Part shown: piece after piece, positions 1-6,502 of the stretch
How positions within the stretch are numbered: position 1 is the stretch's first letter
How the letters are laid out: each line of letters begins with the position of its first letter
From: CAZTGZ01 sp044339595
Lineage (GTDB): Bacteria; Bacteroidota; Bacteroidia; NS11-12g; UBA9320
DNA: 9,930 nucleotides
Direction of reading: 5' to 3'
Assembly (NCBI GenBank): GCA_044339595.1
Contig: JBIIVF010000092.1
Coordinates: 1 to 9,930 of the forward strand
The notes under the pieces: generated by a model
Seen by the model: the letters and a program-made list of their open reading frames with translations, nothing else
What the model was told of the DNA's origin: nothing
Databases searched by the model: none
Made by a program: the position numbers and the translations under genes

Positions 1-2
1 GT

Positions 3-290
3 GATAATAATTCAAATAGGACTATTCAAAAATATTTTTTCAATACTATTGAGTCTTTAGAAAATAATGAACTAATAACAAATCACAGTTGCCCGGTTGA
101 ATTGCCATTATTTCCAATAGTATTTTCTTCAAATTCACTTTTTATACCAGGATATGACCTTGAATTAGTGAAAATCGGAGAGATTTCCGGATTAGAATAT
201 TTGTCGTTTAAAAGAAGTTCAATTTCAATTGAAAATTCTTTATTTTTTCCAAGCATTAAAAAATATGTATTGGTTTCATCAAAGCCATAG
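3..290 (+). CDS. 3' end of an unrecognised protein (5'-truncated by window edge)
   Basis: A reading frame is open from the first bases to a TAG at 288-290, giving about 95 C-terminal residues. It holds no usual internal ATG before residue 100, so it is best read as the tail of a longer gene that starts left of the window. It is polar and hydrophobic in alternation, with segments such as IPGYDLELVKIGEISGLEYL and the end KKYVLVSSKP. I see no membrane segment, metal site or repeat, and I do not recognise the family. Base composition is unlike the next genes: about 27 percent G+C by hand count over 1-290, against nearly half in a 60-base sample of the following gene. This may mean acquired DNA. 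Confidence is moderate that it is coding and low on anything functional. Confidence 0.55.
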   Translation, partial: DNNSNRTIQKYFFNTIESLENNELITNHSCPVELPLFPIVFSSNSLFIPGYDLELVKIGEISGLEYLSFKRSSISIENSLFFPSIKKYVLVSSKP

Positions 291-391
291 AGACACGATT
301 AATGATCAATTGTACTTGCTGATTCTACGCATGTTTTTTACATTTTAGCCCATAATTAGCAAGTATGTCTATCATTCATTAGGTTTGCCTT
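291..391. other. Intergenic region, no gene seen
   Basis: This 101-base AT-rich spacer separates the truncated upstream gene from the oxidoreductase gene. I see no stable hairpin with a T-tract, so no terminator for the upstream gene is evident. The right end holds a perfect -7 box, listed separately. Confidence 0.6.
380..387 (+). promoter_or_regulatory. Bacteroidota -7 promoter box for the oxidoreductase gene
   Basis: TAGGTTTG matches the Bacteroidota consensus TAnnTTTG exactly. The -33 element is weak: TTA at 356-358, 21 bases upstream, in place of TTG. The box ends only four bases before the ATG at 392, so transcription would begin at or next to the start codon. This implies a leaderless mRNA. 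The box match is seen; its activity and the leaderless start are inferred. Confidence 0.6.
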
Positions 392-1363
392 ATGTCTGAG
401 CAGATTAATCCATTTCAAACCCGACTCACAGAAATGTTGGGCATACAATACCCGGTGATCATGGCACCCATGTTTCTGGTGTCGAATGTTGCCATGGTGA
501 AAGCGGCCATGGATTCAGGGATTACCGGTGCGATTCCTGCCTTGAATTATCGAACCCTGAAAGAACTCGCGGATGCCATTCGTGAGCTAAAAGAACACGG
601 AGGTGCATTTGGCATCAACCTGATTGTGAACCGATCGAATTTCAAATACGAAGAGCAACTCGAGGTTTGCTGCAATTTGAAGGTCCCTTTTATCATTACT
701 TCCCTCGGTAGTCCGGCAGAAACCATCCGCGAATCGCACAAAGTGGGCACCAAAGTTTTCTGTGATGTAACCAATTTGGCTTATGCCGAGAAGGTAGCTT
801 CGCTCGGTGCAGATGCACTCATAGCTGTGAACAATAGGGCGGGTGGACATTTGGGAAAATTATCTCCTGAAGAATTAATCCCTCAATTAACAAAGGCTTT
901 TAACATTCCGGTCATCAATGCCGGTGGCGTGGGCGATTATCACAGTCTGAGACATGTACTTGAATTAGGAGCTGCCGGTGCTTCGATTGGCAGTATATTT
1001 ATTGCTTCGGACGAATGCGGGGTTAGTCAAGACTACAAACAGGCCATCGTGGATTATGGCAAAAAGGATATTGTAACCACCGAAAAGCTCTCTGGATCTC
1101 CCTGCACGGTAATAAACACCCCTTATGTGCAGAAGGTCGGAACCCATATGACTTGGATTGAACGGATTTTATCAAAAAATAAGCGTTTCAAAAAATGGTT
1201 TAAGGCGCTGACGTTCATTAAAGGGATGAAGAGTCTTGAAAAAGCTGCCTTCAGTACGACCTATCAAACCGTTTGGTGCGCCGGTGAAACCATTGAGTTT
1301 GTGCATGCCATTCGACCTGTGAGAGAAATTGTAAAGGATTTAGTAAATGAGCAACATGGCTGA
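392..1363 (+). CDS. NAD(P)H-dependent flavin oxidoreductase / nitronate monooxygenase family (FabK-like TIM barrel)
   Basis: A 323-residue FMN-binding TIM-barrel enzyme of the 2-nitropropane dioxygenase (NMO/YrpB/FabK) family. The N-terminus (NPFQTRLTEMLGIQYPVIMAPM, residues 6-27) is the usual first strand of the family and requires the ATG at 392. AGGHLG at 150-155 carries the conserved His153 near the flavin. NAGGVGD (176-182) and ASIGSIF (197-203) are the phosphate-binding loops for FMN. Length is normal. Members oxidise alkyl nitronates or, in the FabK branch, reduce enoyl-ACP; substrate cannot be chosen from sequence. It overlaps the downstream DUF4442 gene by 17 bases, so the two are probably one transcript and translationally coupled. 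A -7 box abuts the start codon. The fold is confident, the substrate is not. Confidence 0.9.
   Translation: MSEQINPFQTRLTEMLGIQYPVIMAPMFLVSNVAMVKAAMDSGITGAIPALNYRTLKELADAIRELKEHGGAFGINLIVNRSNFKYEEQLEVCCNLKVPFIITSLGSPAETIRESHKVGTKVFCDVTNLAYAEKVASLGADALIAVNNRAGGHLGKLSPEELIPQLTKAFNIPVINAGGVGDYHSLRHVLELGAAGASIGSIFIASDECGVSQDYKQAIVDYGKKDIVTTEKLSGSPCTVINTPYVQKVGTHMTWIERILSKNKRFKKWFKALTFIKGMKSLEKAAFSTTYQTVWCAGETIEFVHAIRPVREIVKDLVNEQHG
1333..1338 (+). promoter_or_regulatory. Shine-Dalgarno-like site for the DUF4442 gene
   Basis: AAAGGA lies 8 bases before the ATG at 1347, inside the end of the oxidoreductase gene. It favours 1347 over the in-frame ATG at 1356. Confidence 0.45.
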
Positions 1364-1841
1364 GTTGAGTATATCGAAAGCCAACCGCGAGTTGTGGCTA
1401 TTTGGGTTGCTGAAAATTCCGATGATATTTTATTGTCGCCCTCGTATTGTCGCGATGGACTATGAATCCGTTACCGTGATGATACCGCTTCGCAGGAGAA
1501 CCCGGAATCATCTTGGCAGCATGTATTTTGGTGCTTTGGCGGTTGGGGCGGATATCGCAGGAGGTTTTCTTGCATTTACGCTGGCGCGACAACAGAAACT
1601 GTCTATGTCTCTGGCATTCGGCTCTTTTAAGGTTGATTTTCTCAAAAGGCCAGAATCTGATGTGTATTTTTATTGCCAATCCGGGGCTTTGGTTGCTGAA
1701 ATGTTTGAAACATCTCAAAAAACCGGTGAAAGGCAGAATCGAAATGTGAGCATTGTAGCCTACACCCTGCAGGGAAGCGAGAGGACGGAAGTAGCGACTT
1801 TTGAACTCGGGTTGAGTATGAAAGTTAAGGTTAAAAGTTGA
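1347..1841 (+). CDS. DUF4442 hotdog-fold protein (thioesterase-like)
   Basis: A 164-residue protein with the DUF4442/YiiD-C type hotdog signature RNHLGSMYFGA at residues 53-63. This is followed by the long central helix (ALAVGADIAGGFLAF) and the strand set that includes SLAFGSFKVDFLKRP. Hotdog proteins of this type resemble acyl-CoA or acyl-ACP thioesterases, but this family has no settled substrate and I see no classical catalytic carboxylate that would decide it. There is no signal peptide or membrane segment, so it should be cytosolic. The gene overlaps the flavin oxidoreductase by 17 bases with a Shine-Dalgarno-like AAAGGA upstream. Its stop is separated from the stop of the convergent Uma2 gene by only 2 bases. 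The pairing suggests a shared role, perhaps in acyl metabolism; that is inference. Confidence 0.82.
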   Translation: MSNMAELSISKANRELWLFGLLKIPMIFYCRPRIVAMDYESVTVMIPLRRRTRNHLGSMYFGALAVGADIAGGFLAFTLARQQKLSMSLAFGSFKVDFLKRPESDVYFYCQSGALVAEMFETSQKTGERQNRNVSIVAYTLQGSERTEVATFELGLSMKVKVKS

Positions 1842-1851
1842 GATTACAACT
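1833..1851 (-). terminator. Possible weak terminator of the Uma2 gene
   Basis: On the minus strand AGTTG and CAACT can pair (1836-1840 with 1847-1851) around a six-base loop, running into TTTT. The stem is only 5 bp and covers both convergent stop codons, so support is weak. Confidence 0.2.
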
Positions 1852-2452
1852 GAACTAAAATGTCGGTGAGGTCTAATTGAAATCCCGGCAGACAAGCAGA
1901 GGTAACCACATCCCCGGTTGTAAATAATCTTGAAGGGACGAATTTTCCATCAATCAGCGTATAAATCATGAGGGTTTGTTCTTCCGGTTGTATCACCCAA
2001 TATTCCAGAACCCCGCTTTCCTCATAGACTTCGTATTTGTAAATGAGTTCCTTTCGGTTATTCCCTTTAGATAAAATTTCAACGACCAAATCCGGAGCAC
2101 CCATACAACCGGCAGCATCTAATTTTGACGGATCACAGATTACGCAGATATCGGGCTGAACCACTGTGTTGATTTGGTGATTTTTTTTGCCTTTCACAGG
2201 AAGACGCACATCGAAAGGGGCATCATAGACCTCACAGGATTTTCCCTCTAGAAATTGATACAACTTAAAAAAAAGTGCCCCCGATATTTTTTGATGCAGG
2301 CGCATAGGGGAGTTCATTTTATAAATCTTCCCTTTGATTAACTCTACCATTTCATCGAGGTTCCAGGTTAGGAGGTTGGCATAGGTATAGCCTTCAAAAG
2401 AAAAATCCGGCTCAGAAAGTTGACTGATTTCTTCTTCTTTTTTGCGCATCAT
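1844..2452 (-). CDS. Uma2 family protein (DUF820, PD-(D/E)XK nuclease fold)
   Basis: A 202-residue member of the Uma2/DUF820 family, which has a restriction-endonuclease-like fold but no well-defined cellular role. Family landmarks are in order: the N-terminal VELIKGKIYKM (36-46), His53 in the following helix, VVQPDICVICD (97-107), GAPDLVVEILS (118-128), and YEESGVLEYWVIQP (143-156). Asp101, Asp121 and Glu125, with a following lysine such as Lys139, are the likely metal-site residues, so the active centre looks intact. Length is typical. The first two codons are both ATG (2452 and 2449). A perfect -7 box lies immediately upstream, suggesting a leaderless transcript beginning at one of them. 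It is a single gene, convergent with the DUF4442 gene and downstream of the atp terminator. No methylase or partner gene is adjacent, so a restriction-modification role is not supported. Confidence 0.85.
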   Translation of the reverse strand: MMRKKEEEISQLSEPDFSFEGYTYANLLTWNLDEMVELIKGKIYKMNSPMRLHQKISGALFFKLYQFLEGKSCEVYDAPFDVRLPVKGKKNHQINTVVQPDICVICDPSKLDAAGCMGAPDLVVEILSKGNNRKELIYKYEVYEESGVLEYWVIQPEEQTLMIYTLIDGKFVPSRLFTTGDVVTSACLPGFQLDLTDILVQL

Positions 2453-2453
2453 T

Positions 2454-2485
2454 CAAAAGTAGAAACGAATCCATTTCAGCCCAAA
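2454..2485 (-). promoter_or_regulatory. Bacteroidota-type promoter of the Uma2 gene
   Basis: Reading the minus strand, TTTG (2485-2482) is followed after 20 bases by TACTTTTG (2461-2454). Both elements match the Bacteroidota -33 TTTG and -7 TAnnTTTG consensus with allowed spacing. The -7 box ends one base before the tandem ATGs, so the mRNA would start at or inside them. Confidence 0.7.
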
Positions 2486-2552
2486 TCTAAATTCAAAAAT
2501 TCGATGAATGGCAAAGAGAGTAGGGAATTATAACATCTATAAATGTACCAAT

Positions 2553-2586
2553 AAAAAAAGGGCCGATCCATACGGAAACGACCCTT
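2553..2586 (-). terminator. Intrinsic terminator of the atp operon
   Basis: On the minus strand, 27 bases after the atpG stop, AAGGGTCGTTTCC can pair with GGATCGGCCCTT. The stem is about 12 bp with one T-T mismatch and two G-T pairs, and a short loop. It is followed at once by seven T residues. This is a classic rho-independent terminator and marks the operon's 3' end. Confidence 0.85.
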
Positions 2587-2613
2587 GCACTATGAAAACA
2601 AAAACAATTCTTA

Positions 2614-3504
2614 TTATCCTTCGAGCGCTGCAGCACCTCCAACAATCTCAGAGATTTCGTTGGTAATGGCAGCCTGTCTGGCTTTGTTGTATTCTAATTT
2701 GAGGTTGTTGAGCAATTCTCCCGCGTTATCTGTTGCCTTATCCATGGCTACCATTCTGGCACCATGTTCTGAAGCAAATGAATCTAAACAGGCTTTGTAC
2801 AATTGCGTTTTTACCGCTCTTGGTACAAGATCTTTCAGAATTTGCGATTTCCCCGGTTCAAATATATAATCAGCTTCGAAAGATTTTGTATTTCCGTCGT
2901 CAAATCTTTCCATTTCTACCGGTAGCATTTTCTCTACCTGCATGATTTGAGTGGCTGCATTTTTAAATTGATTATAAACGATGCGTACCTCCTGATAGGT
3001 TCCATTCAGATACGCTTCAATGATACCTTCAGCGGTATTGAATACAGATGCCGCATCCAAATTCTGGAATATCGCCATTTTAGAAGTATCGCAAGGGAGA
3101 TTCGTCTTCTTGAAGTAGTCGTAAGCCTTTTTTCCTAGGAACATCAGCGTAACATTTCCTTTAGCCGCCTGTTGTTTATAAGTGGTTTCGAGCAAGATAC
3201 GGGCTGTTTTGGTGATATTGGCATTAAATGCACCACACAATCCTCTGTCGGATGATACCAAAACCAACAGCACCTTTTCTGATTCCTGCTGATTAAAATA
3301 AGCCTGCAAAGTAGGACTCTCATCTACACTGCCACTCAAATTAACGAGCATCCCTTGTAAACGCTGGGCATAAGGTCTCATCTGCATGATCGCTCCCTGA
3401 GCTCTGCGCAACTTGGTGGCTGAAACCAACTTCATCGCTTTCGTGATTTGTTGGGTTGAGCGGGTGGATGAAATCCTTTTCCTTACTTCTTTTAAGTTAG
3501 CCAT
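2614..3504 (-). CDS. atpG: ATP synthase F1 subunit gamma
   Basis: The 296-residue gamma subunit is the rotating central shaft of F1. The N-terminal helix begins with the family pattern LKEVRKRISSTRSTQQITKA (4-23), followed by MKLVSATKLRRAQ. The central domain has SSDRGLCGAFN (84-94). The C-terminal helix, from about residue 240, ends NEISEIVGGAAALEG, the usual gamma terminus that reaches into the alpha/beta ring. Length matches family norm, slightly long as in other Bacteroidota. The ATG at 3504 lies 19 bases after the atpA stop, with a modest AGG upstream. It is the last gene of the operon. A strong terminator follows, and atpD and atpC do not, unlike the order in E. coli. Confidence 0.97.
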   Translation of the reverse strand: MANLKEVRKRISSTRSTQQITKAMKLVSATKLRRAQGAIMQMRPYAQRLQGMLVNLSGSVDESPTLQAYFNQQESEKVLLVLVSSDRGLCGAFNANITKTARILLETTYKQQAAKGNVTLMFLGKKAYDYFKKTNLPCDTSKMAIFQNLDAASVFNTAEGIIEAYLNGTYQEVRIVYNQFKNAATQIMQVEKMLPVEMERFDDGNTKSFEADYIFEPGKSQILKDLVPRAVKTQLYKACLDSFASEHGARMVAMDKATDNAGELLNNLKLEYNKARQAAITNEISEIVGGAAALEG

Positions 3505-3523
3505 GATTTTGCCTACTTATGCT

Positions 3524-5104
3524 TTATGACGGATAGTTTTTAGCTATTTCAGCACCGGTGCTCTCCAGCACGGCAGTAACGGTATCGCTGATATCTCCTT
3601 TTGCAATGGCAGTTAATGTCTCCGGATTGTTCTTCGCCAATACTTCGAGGTATTCTTTTTCAAAAGCTTTTACTTTATTCACAGGAATACTGTTCAACAA
3701 ACCTTTGGTACCCAAATAGATGATGGCCACCTGTTGTTCAACACGAAGCGGAGAGAATTCATTTTGTTTCAGAATTTCCACGTTGCGGCTACCTTTTTCC
3801 AATACAGATTTGGTCGCTGCATCCAGGTCAGATCCGAATTTCGAAAATGCTTCCAACTCGCGGTACTGTGCTTGATCCAATTTCAGCGTTCCTGCTGTTT
3901 TTTTCATGGATTTAATCTGCGCATTACCACCCACACGAGATACAGAAATACCTACGTTGATGGCAGGACGAACTCCTGAGTTAAACAAATCACTTTCCAA
4001 AAATATCTGGCCATCGGTAATCGAAATTACGTTGGTCGGAATGTATGCCGATACGTCACCTGCTTGCGTTTCAATGATTGGAAGAGCGGTCAATGATCCA
4101 CCACCTTTCACCAAACCTTTGAGGCTTTCAGGTAAATCGTTCATATTTCTGGCGATTTCATCAGAGCTGGTGATTTTAGCAGCACGCTCGAGCAAACGGC
4201 TGTGCAGATAAAATACGTCACCCGGATAGGCTTCACGTCCCGGTGGACGACGAAGCAAAAGGGAAACCTCACGGTATGAAACAGCCTGCTTACTCAAATC
4301 ATCGTAAATGATCAATGCAGGACGTCCGGTATCTCTAAAATATTCACCGATAGAAGCTCCTGCCATTGGGGCATAAAACTGCATCGGTGAAGGGTCAGAT
4401 GAACCTGCGGCTACCACTACTGTGTAAGCCATGGCACCATTTTCTTCTAAAGTGCGCACTACTTGTTTTACGGTAGAAGACTTCTGTCCGCAGGCAACAT
4501 AAATGCAATATACCGGTTCACCTTTGTCGTAAAATTCTTTTTGGTTGATGATGGTATCGATGGCGATGGTAGACTTACCTGTTTGGCGGTCACCAATGAT
4601 TAATTCGCGCTGACCACGACCAATTGGAATCATCGCATCAATCGCTTTGATACCTGTTTGAAGCGGTTCTTTTACCGGCTCACGAAACACCACCCCCGGT
4701 GCTTTTCTTTCGAGGGGCATTTCGTATAATTCGCCTTTGATTTCACCTTTTCCGTCGATGGGAGTACCCAAGGTATTTACCACACGACCCAACATGCCTT
4801 CTCCTACGCGGATAGAAGCAATGCGGTTGGTTCTTTTCACTATGTCACCTTCTTTGATTTCATCAGAGCTTCCCAAAAGTACGGCTCCAACGTTATCTTC
4901 TTCAAGGTTCAATACAATGGCTTGAGTACCATTGTTGAATTCGATCAATTCCCCGGATTTAACCTGGGTCAGACCATAAATACGGGCGATACCATCTCCA
5001 ACCTGGAGTACAGTACCTACTTCTTCAATCTGAGCACCTCCTTGAATCTGTGCCAGTTGTTCCCTGATAACAGATGAAACCTCATCCGGTCTTATTTGAG
5101 CCAT
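3524..5104 (-). CDS. atpA: ATP synthase F1 subunit alpha
   Basis: The 526-residue alpha subunit is the non-catalytic nucleotide-binding subunit of the F1 hexamer. An N-terminal beta-barrel covers roughly 25-95. The P-loop GDRQTGKST is at 171-179 and the Walker B strand ALIIYDD at 263-269. SYREVSLLLRRPPGREAYPGD (276-296) is the conserved alpha signature region. SITDGQIFLESDLF (361-374) precedes Arg390 in GISVSRVGG, the arginine that contributes to catalysis at the neighbouring beta site. A C-terminal helical domain completes it. The segment around 313-336 is slightly expanded (MNDLPESLKG), which I associate with Bacteroidota. It starts 5 bases after atpH and is followed after 19 bases by atpG. 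Confidence 0.98.
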   Translation of the reverse strand: MAQIRPDEVSSVIREQLAQIQGGAQIEEVGTVLQVGDGIARIYGLTQVKSGELIEFNNGTQAIVLNLEEDNVGAVLLGSSDEIKEGDIVKRTNRIASIRVGEGMLGRVVNTLGTPIDGKGEIKGELYEMPLERKAPGVVFREPVKEPLQTGIKAIDAMIPIGRGQRELIIGDRQTGKSTIAIDTIINQKEFYDKGEPVYCIYVACGQKSSTVKQVVRTLEENGAMAYTVVVAAGSSDPSPMQFYAPMAGASIGEYFRDTGRPALIIYDDLSKQAVSYREVSLLLRRPPGREAYPGDVFYLHSRLLERAAKITSSDEIARNMNDLPESLKGLVKGGGSLTALPIIETQAGDVSAYIPTNVISITDGQIFLESDLFNSGVRPAINVGISVSRVGGNAQIKSMKKTAGTLKLDQAQYRELEAFSKFGSDLDAATKSVLEKGSRNVEILKQNEFSPLRVEQQVAIIYLGTKGLLNSIPVNKVKAFEKEYLEVLAKNNPETLTAIAKGDISDTVTAVLESTGAEIAKNYPS

Positions 5105-5109
5105 AATGC

Positions 5110-5649
5110 TTAATTATAAATAAGTTGTTTTTTAATTTCCTGTAATTCTTTGAGCACACTCATGTCGAGCCTGCGGTCTTCGTATTGAATGATCATACCA
5201 CCAATGATGGTGCGATCTATAATGTTTTCTATCAGGATCTCATCCTTGGTAAAAGTCGTTGACAGATATCGCTTCACGGCCTCAATGGTTTGAGAATCGA
5301 GCTTAAAGGCTGAAGTTACCGTTGCCTCTGCAATCCCTTTAATGGCGTGATATTGTTGAATAAATGAATCGCAAATCTGAGCGAGATACATTTCACGCTT
5401 TTTATCAACCAGATACAACACGAATTTTTTAGTGATGTCTTGTTGATTTTTTAGGATTTCATTCAGAATTGATTTTTTTTTGTCGGAGGCAACCACCGGA
5501 CTTTTAAGTAAAATCTTAAGGTCGTAATTCTCGAGTACGGCTTTGCGAATGTCGGTTACCTCTTGATAAACAATATCCAATGAACCGGCTTCGCTTGCCA
5601 TCTGCAACAATGATTTCGAATATCTGGTAGCTATGCGTATTACAGACAT
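5110..5649 (-). CDS. atpH: ATP synthase F1 subunit delta (OSCP)
   Basis: The 179-residue delta subunit links the top of the F1 alpha/beta ring to the peripheral stalk formed by subunit b. The N-terminal helical domain opens with IRIATRYSKSLLQMASEAG. The conserved C-terminal domain contains IDRTIIGGMIIQYEDRRLD (144-162), followed by a helix ending at residue 179. This matches the delta/OSCP family in length and layout; delta is the most variable subunit, so the context adds weight. It starts 4 bases after atpF and ends 5 bases before atpA, consistent with coupled translation. Codons 57-59 form a run of nine A on the coding strand (5473-5481), a possible slippage site; the frame reads through intact. 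Confidence 0.95.
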   Translation of the reverse strand: MSVIRIATRYSKSLLQMASEAGSLDIVYQEVTDIRKAVLENYDLKILLKSPVVASDKKKSILNEILKNQQDITKKFVLYLVDKKREMYLAQICDSFIQQYHAIKGIAEATVTSAFKLDSQTIEAVKRYLSTTFTKDEILIENIIDRTIIGGMIIQYEDRRLDMSVLKELQEIKKQLIYN

Positions 5650-5653
5650 GGTA

Positions 5654-6142
5654 TCAATTCATTTGAGCTGTCTTCAACTGTTCGTTGATGAGCATCTGCT
5701 GTTGATCCTTATTTTCAAATTCTCTGCGAATCAGTTTCTCTGCAATGTCAATAGATAAAGAGGCTACTTGGTTTTTAAGTTCTGCCATGGCAGCATTTTT
5801 CTCTTTCTCGATTTCGTTGCGAGCCGCATTCACCATGCGATCTCCTTCTTCAGTGGCAGCTTTGCGAGCATCAGAAATGATTTTTTCTTTCATCTCACGT
5901 GCTTCTTTCAAGATTTTTTCACGATCCTGACGAGCCTCAGCCAATAACTTCTCATTATCAGACTTTAACTGACTCATTTGTTTACGCGCTTCCTCTGCTG
6001 ATTCGAGCGATTTCTCAATAAAATCATCGCGTTCCTTCAACGATTTTAAAATAGGCTTCCATGCCATTTTCTTGAGCAGAAAAAGCACAATCAAAAACGC
6101 AACGGAAGTCCATATAATGGTTCCTAAACCTGCTGATAACAT
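5654..6142 (-). CDS. atpF: ATP synthase Fo subunit b
   Basis: The 162-residue subunit b is the peripheral stator stalk. A single N-terminal membrane helix spans about residues 6-25 (LGTIIWTSVAFLIVLFLLKK). It is followed by the conserved short segment MAWKPILKSLKERDDFI. A long charged coiled coil rich in Glu, Lys, Arg and Ala (about 40-145) then reaches up to bind delta. Length and architecture are typical of a single-type b subunit; no second b or b' gene is present here, so it probably acts as a homodimer. It lies between atpE (67-base gap holding a hairpin) and atpH (4-base gap). Confidence 0.96.
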   Translation of the reverse strand: MLSAGLGTIIWTSVAFLIVLFLLKKMAWKPILKSLKERDDFIEKSLESAEEARKQMSQLKSDNEKLLAEARQDREKILKEAREMKEKIISDARKAATEEGDRMVNAARNEIEKEKNAAMAELKNQVASLSIDIAEKLIRREFENKDQQQMLINEQLKTAQMN

Positions 6143-6170
6143 AGTTTATTCATTTAATTGTTAAAGTAAG

Positions 6171-6202
6171 TCCAGCCCTAACCCCGGAGTGTTAAGGCTG
6201 GA
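6171..6202 (-). promoter_or_regulatory. Hairpin between atpE and atpF (possible mRNA processing/stability element)
   Basis: TCCAGCC (6171-6177) pairs with GGCTGGA (6196-6202). After one mismatch, TAAC (6179-6182) pairs with GTTA (6191-6194). This leaves an 8-base loop. The hairpin begins 7 bases after the atpE stop. No T-run follows on the minus strand, so it does not look like a full terminator. A 3'-protective or processing role for atpE mRNA is inferred from position. Confidence 0.5.
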
Positions 6203-6209
6203 ATTTCTA

Positions 6210-6452
6210 TTAAAGTACTACCAACAAGCACACGATAACCGCAAACAGCGCAACACCTTCTACAAGGGCCGCAGCAACGATCATGTTAGCTCTGATGTCT
6301 CCTGTTGCTTCAGGCTGACGGGCAATGGATTCAAGGGCTGAACCACCGATTCTACCAATACCGATACCGGCACCTACGGCAGCAACACCTGCACCTAAAC
6401 CTGCCCAACCTGCTGCAGCAGCAGCTTCTAACAAAATTGTAAGTAATTCCAT
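6210..6452 (-). CDS. atpE: ATP synthase Fo subunit c (ring proteolipid)
   Basis: The 80-residue subunit c builds the membrane rotor ring. Helix 1 carries the glycine/alanine motif GAGVAAVGAGIGIG (20-33). The polar loop has ARQPEA (44-49), which contacts the central stalk. Helix 2 holds the ion-carrying carboxylate Glu65 in LVEGVALF. The residue after Glu65 is Gly, not the Ser or Thr that helps bind sodium in Na+-type rings, so proton coupling is the better guess. The gene is flanked by unusually long gaps for this operon (50 bases from atpB, 67 to atpF), and a hairpin follows it. This fits a need for more c than the other Fo subunits, though that is inference. Confidence 0.97.
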   Translation of the reverse strand: MELLTILLEAAAAAGWAGLGAGVAAVGAGIGIGRIGGSALESIARQPEATGDIRANMIVAAALVEGVALFAVIVCLLVVL

Positions 6453-6502
6453 GTTCTAATTAATTTTTGTGTTTTGTTTATTTGATAATTGTAAAATGCA
6501 AT

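Noticed and set aside
300..320. Palindrome-like AATGATCAATT after the truncated gene as a terminator
   Set aside because: Very short pairing, AT-rich, and no T-run in the right place.
1398..1895. 165-residue minus-strand frame antisense to the DUF4442 gene and the end of Uma2
   Set aside because: The plus-strand product has clear family motifs; the antisense frame has none and overlaps two well-supported genes.
1844..2452. Uma2 as part of a restriction or defence system
   Set aside because: No methylase, toxin, antitoxin or other defence gene is adjacent; the neighbours are housekeeping-type genes.
3906..4211. 101-residue plus-strand frame antisense to atpA
   Set aside because: A shadow of a highly conserved gene, without promoter or family signal.
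6171..6202. True rho-independent terminator after atpE
   Set aside because: The minus strand after the stem lacks a T-tract, and downstream atp genes continue in the same direction without a visible new promoter.
6210..6452. Sodium-type c-ring
   Set aside because: Glu65 is followed by Gly, not Ser or Thr, so the usual Na+-binding set is incomplete; proton coupling is simpler.
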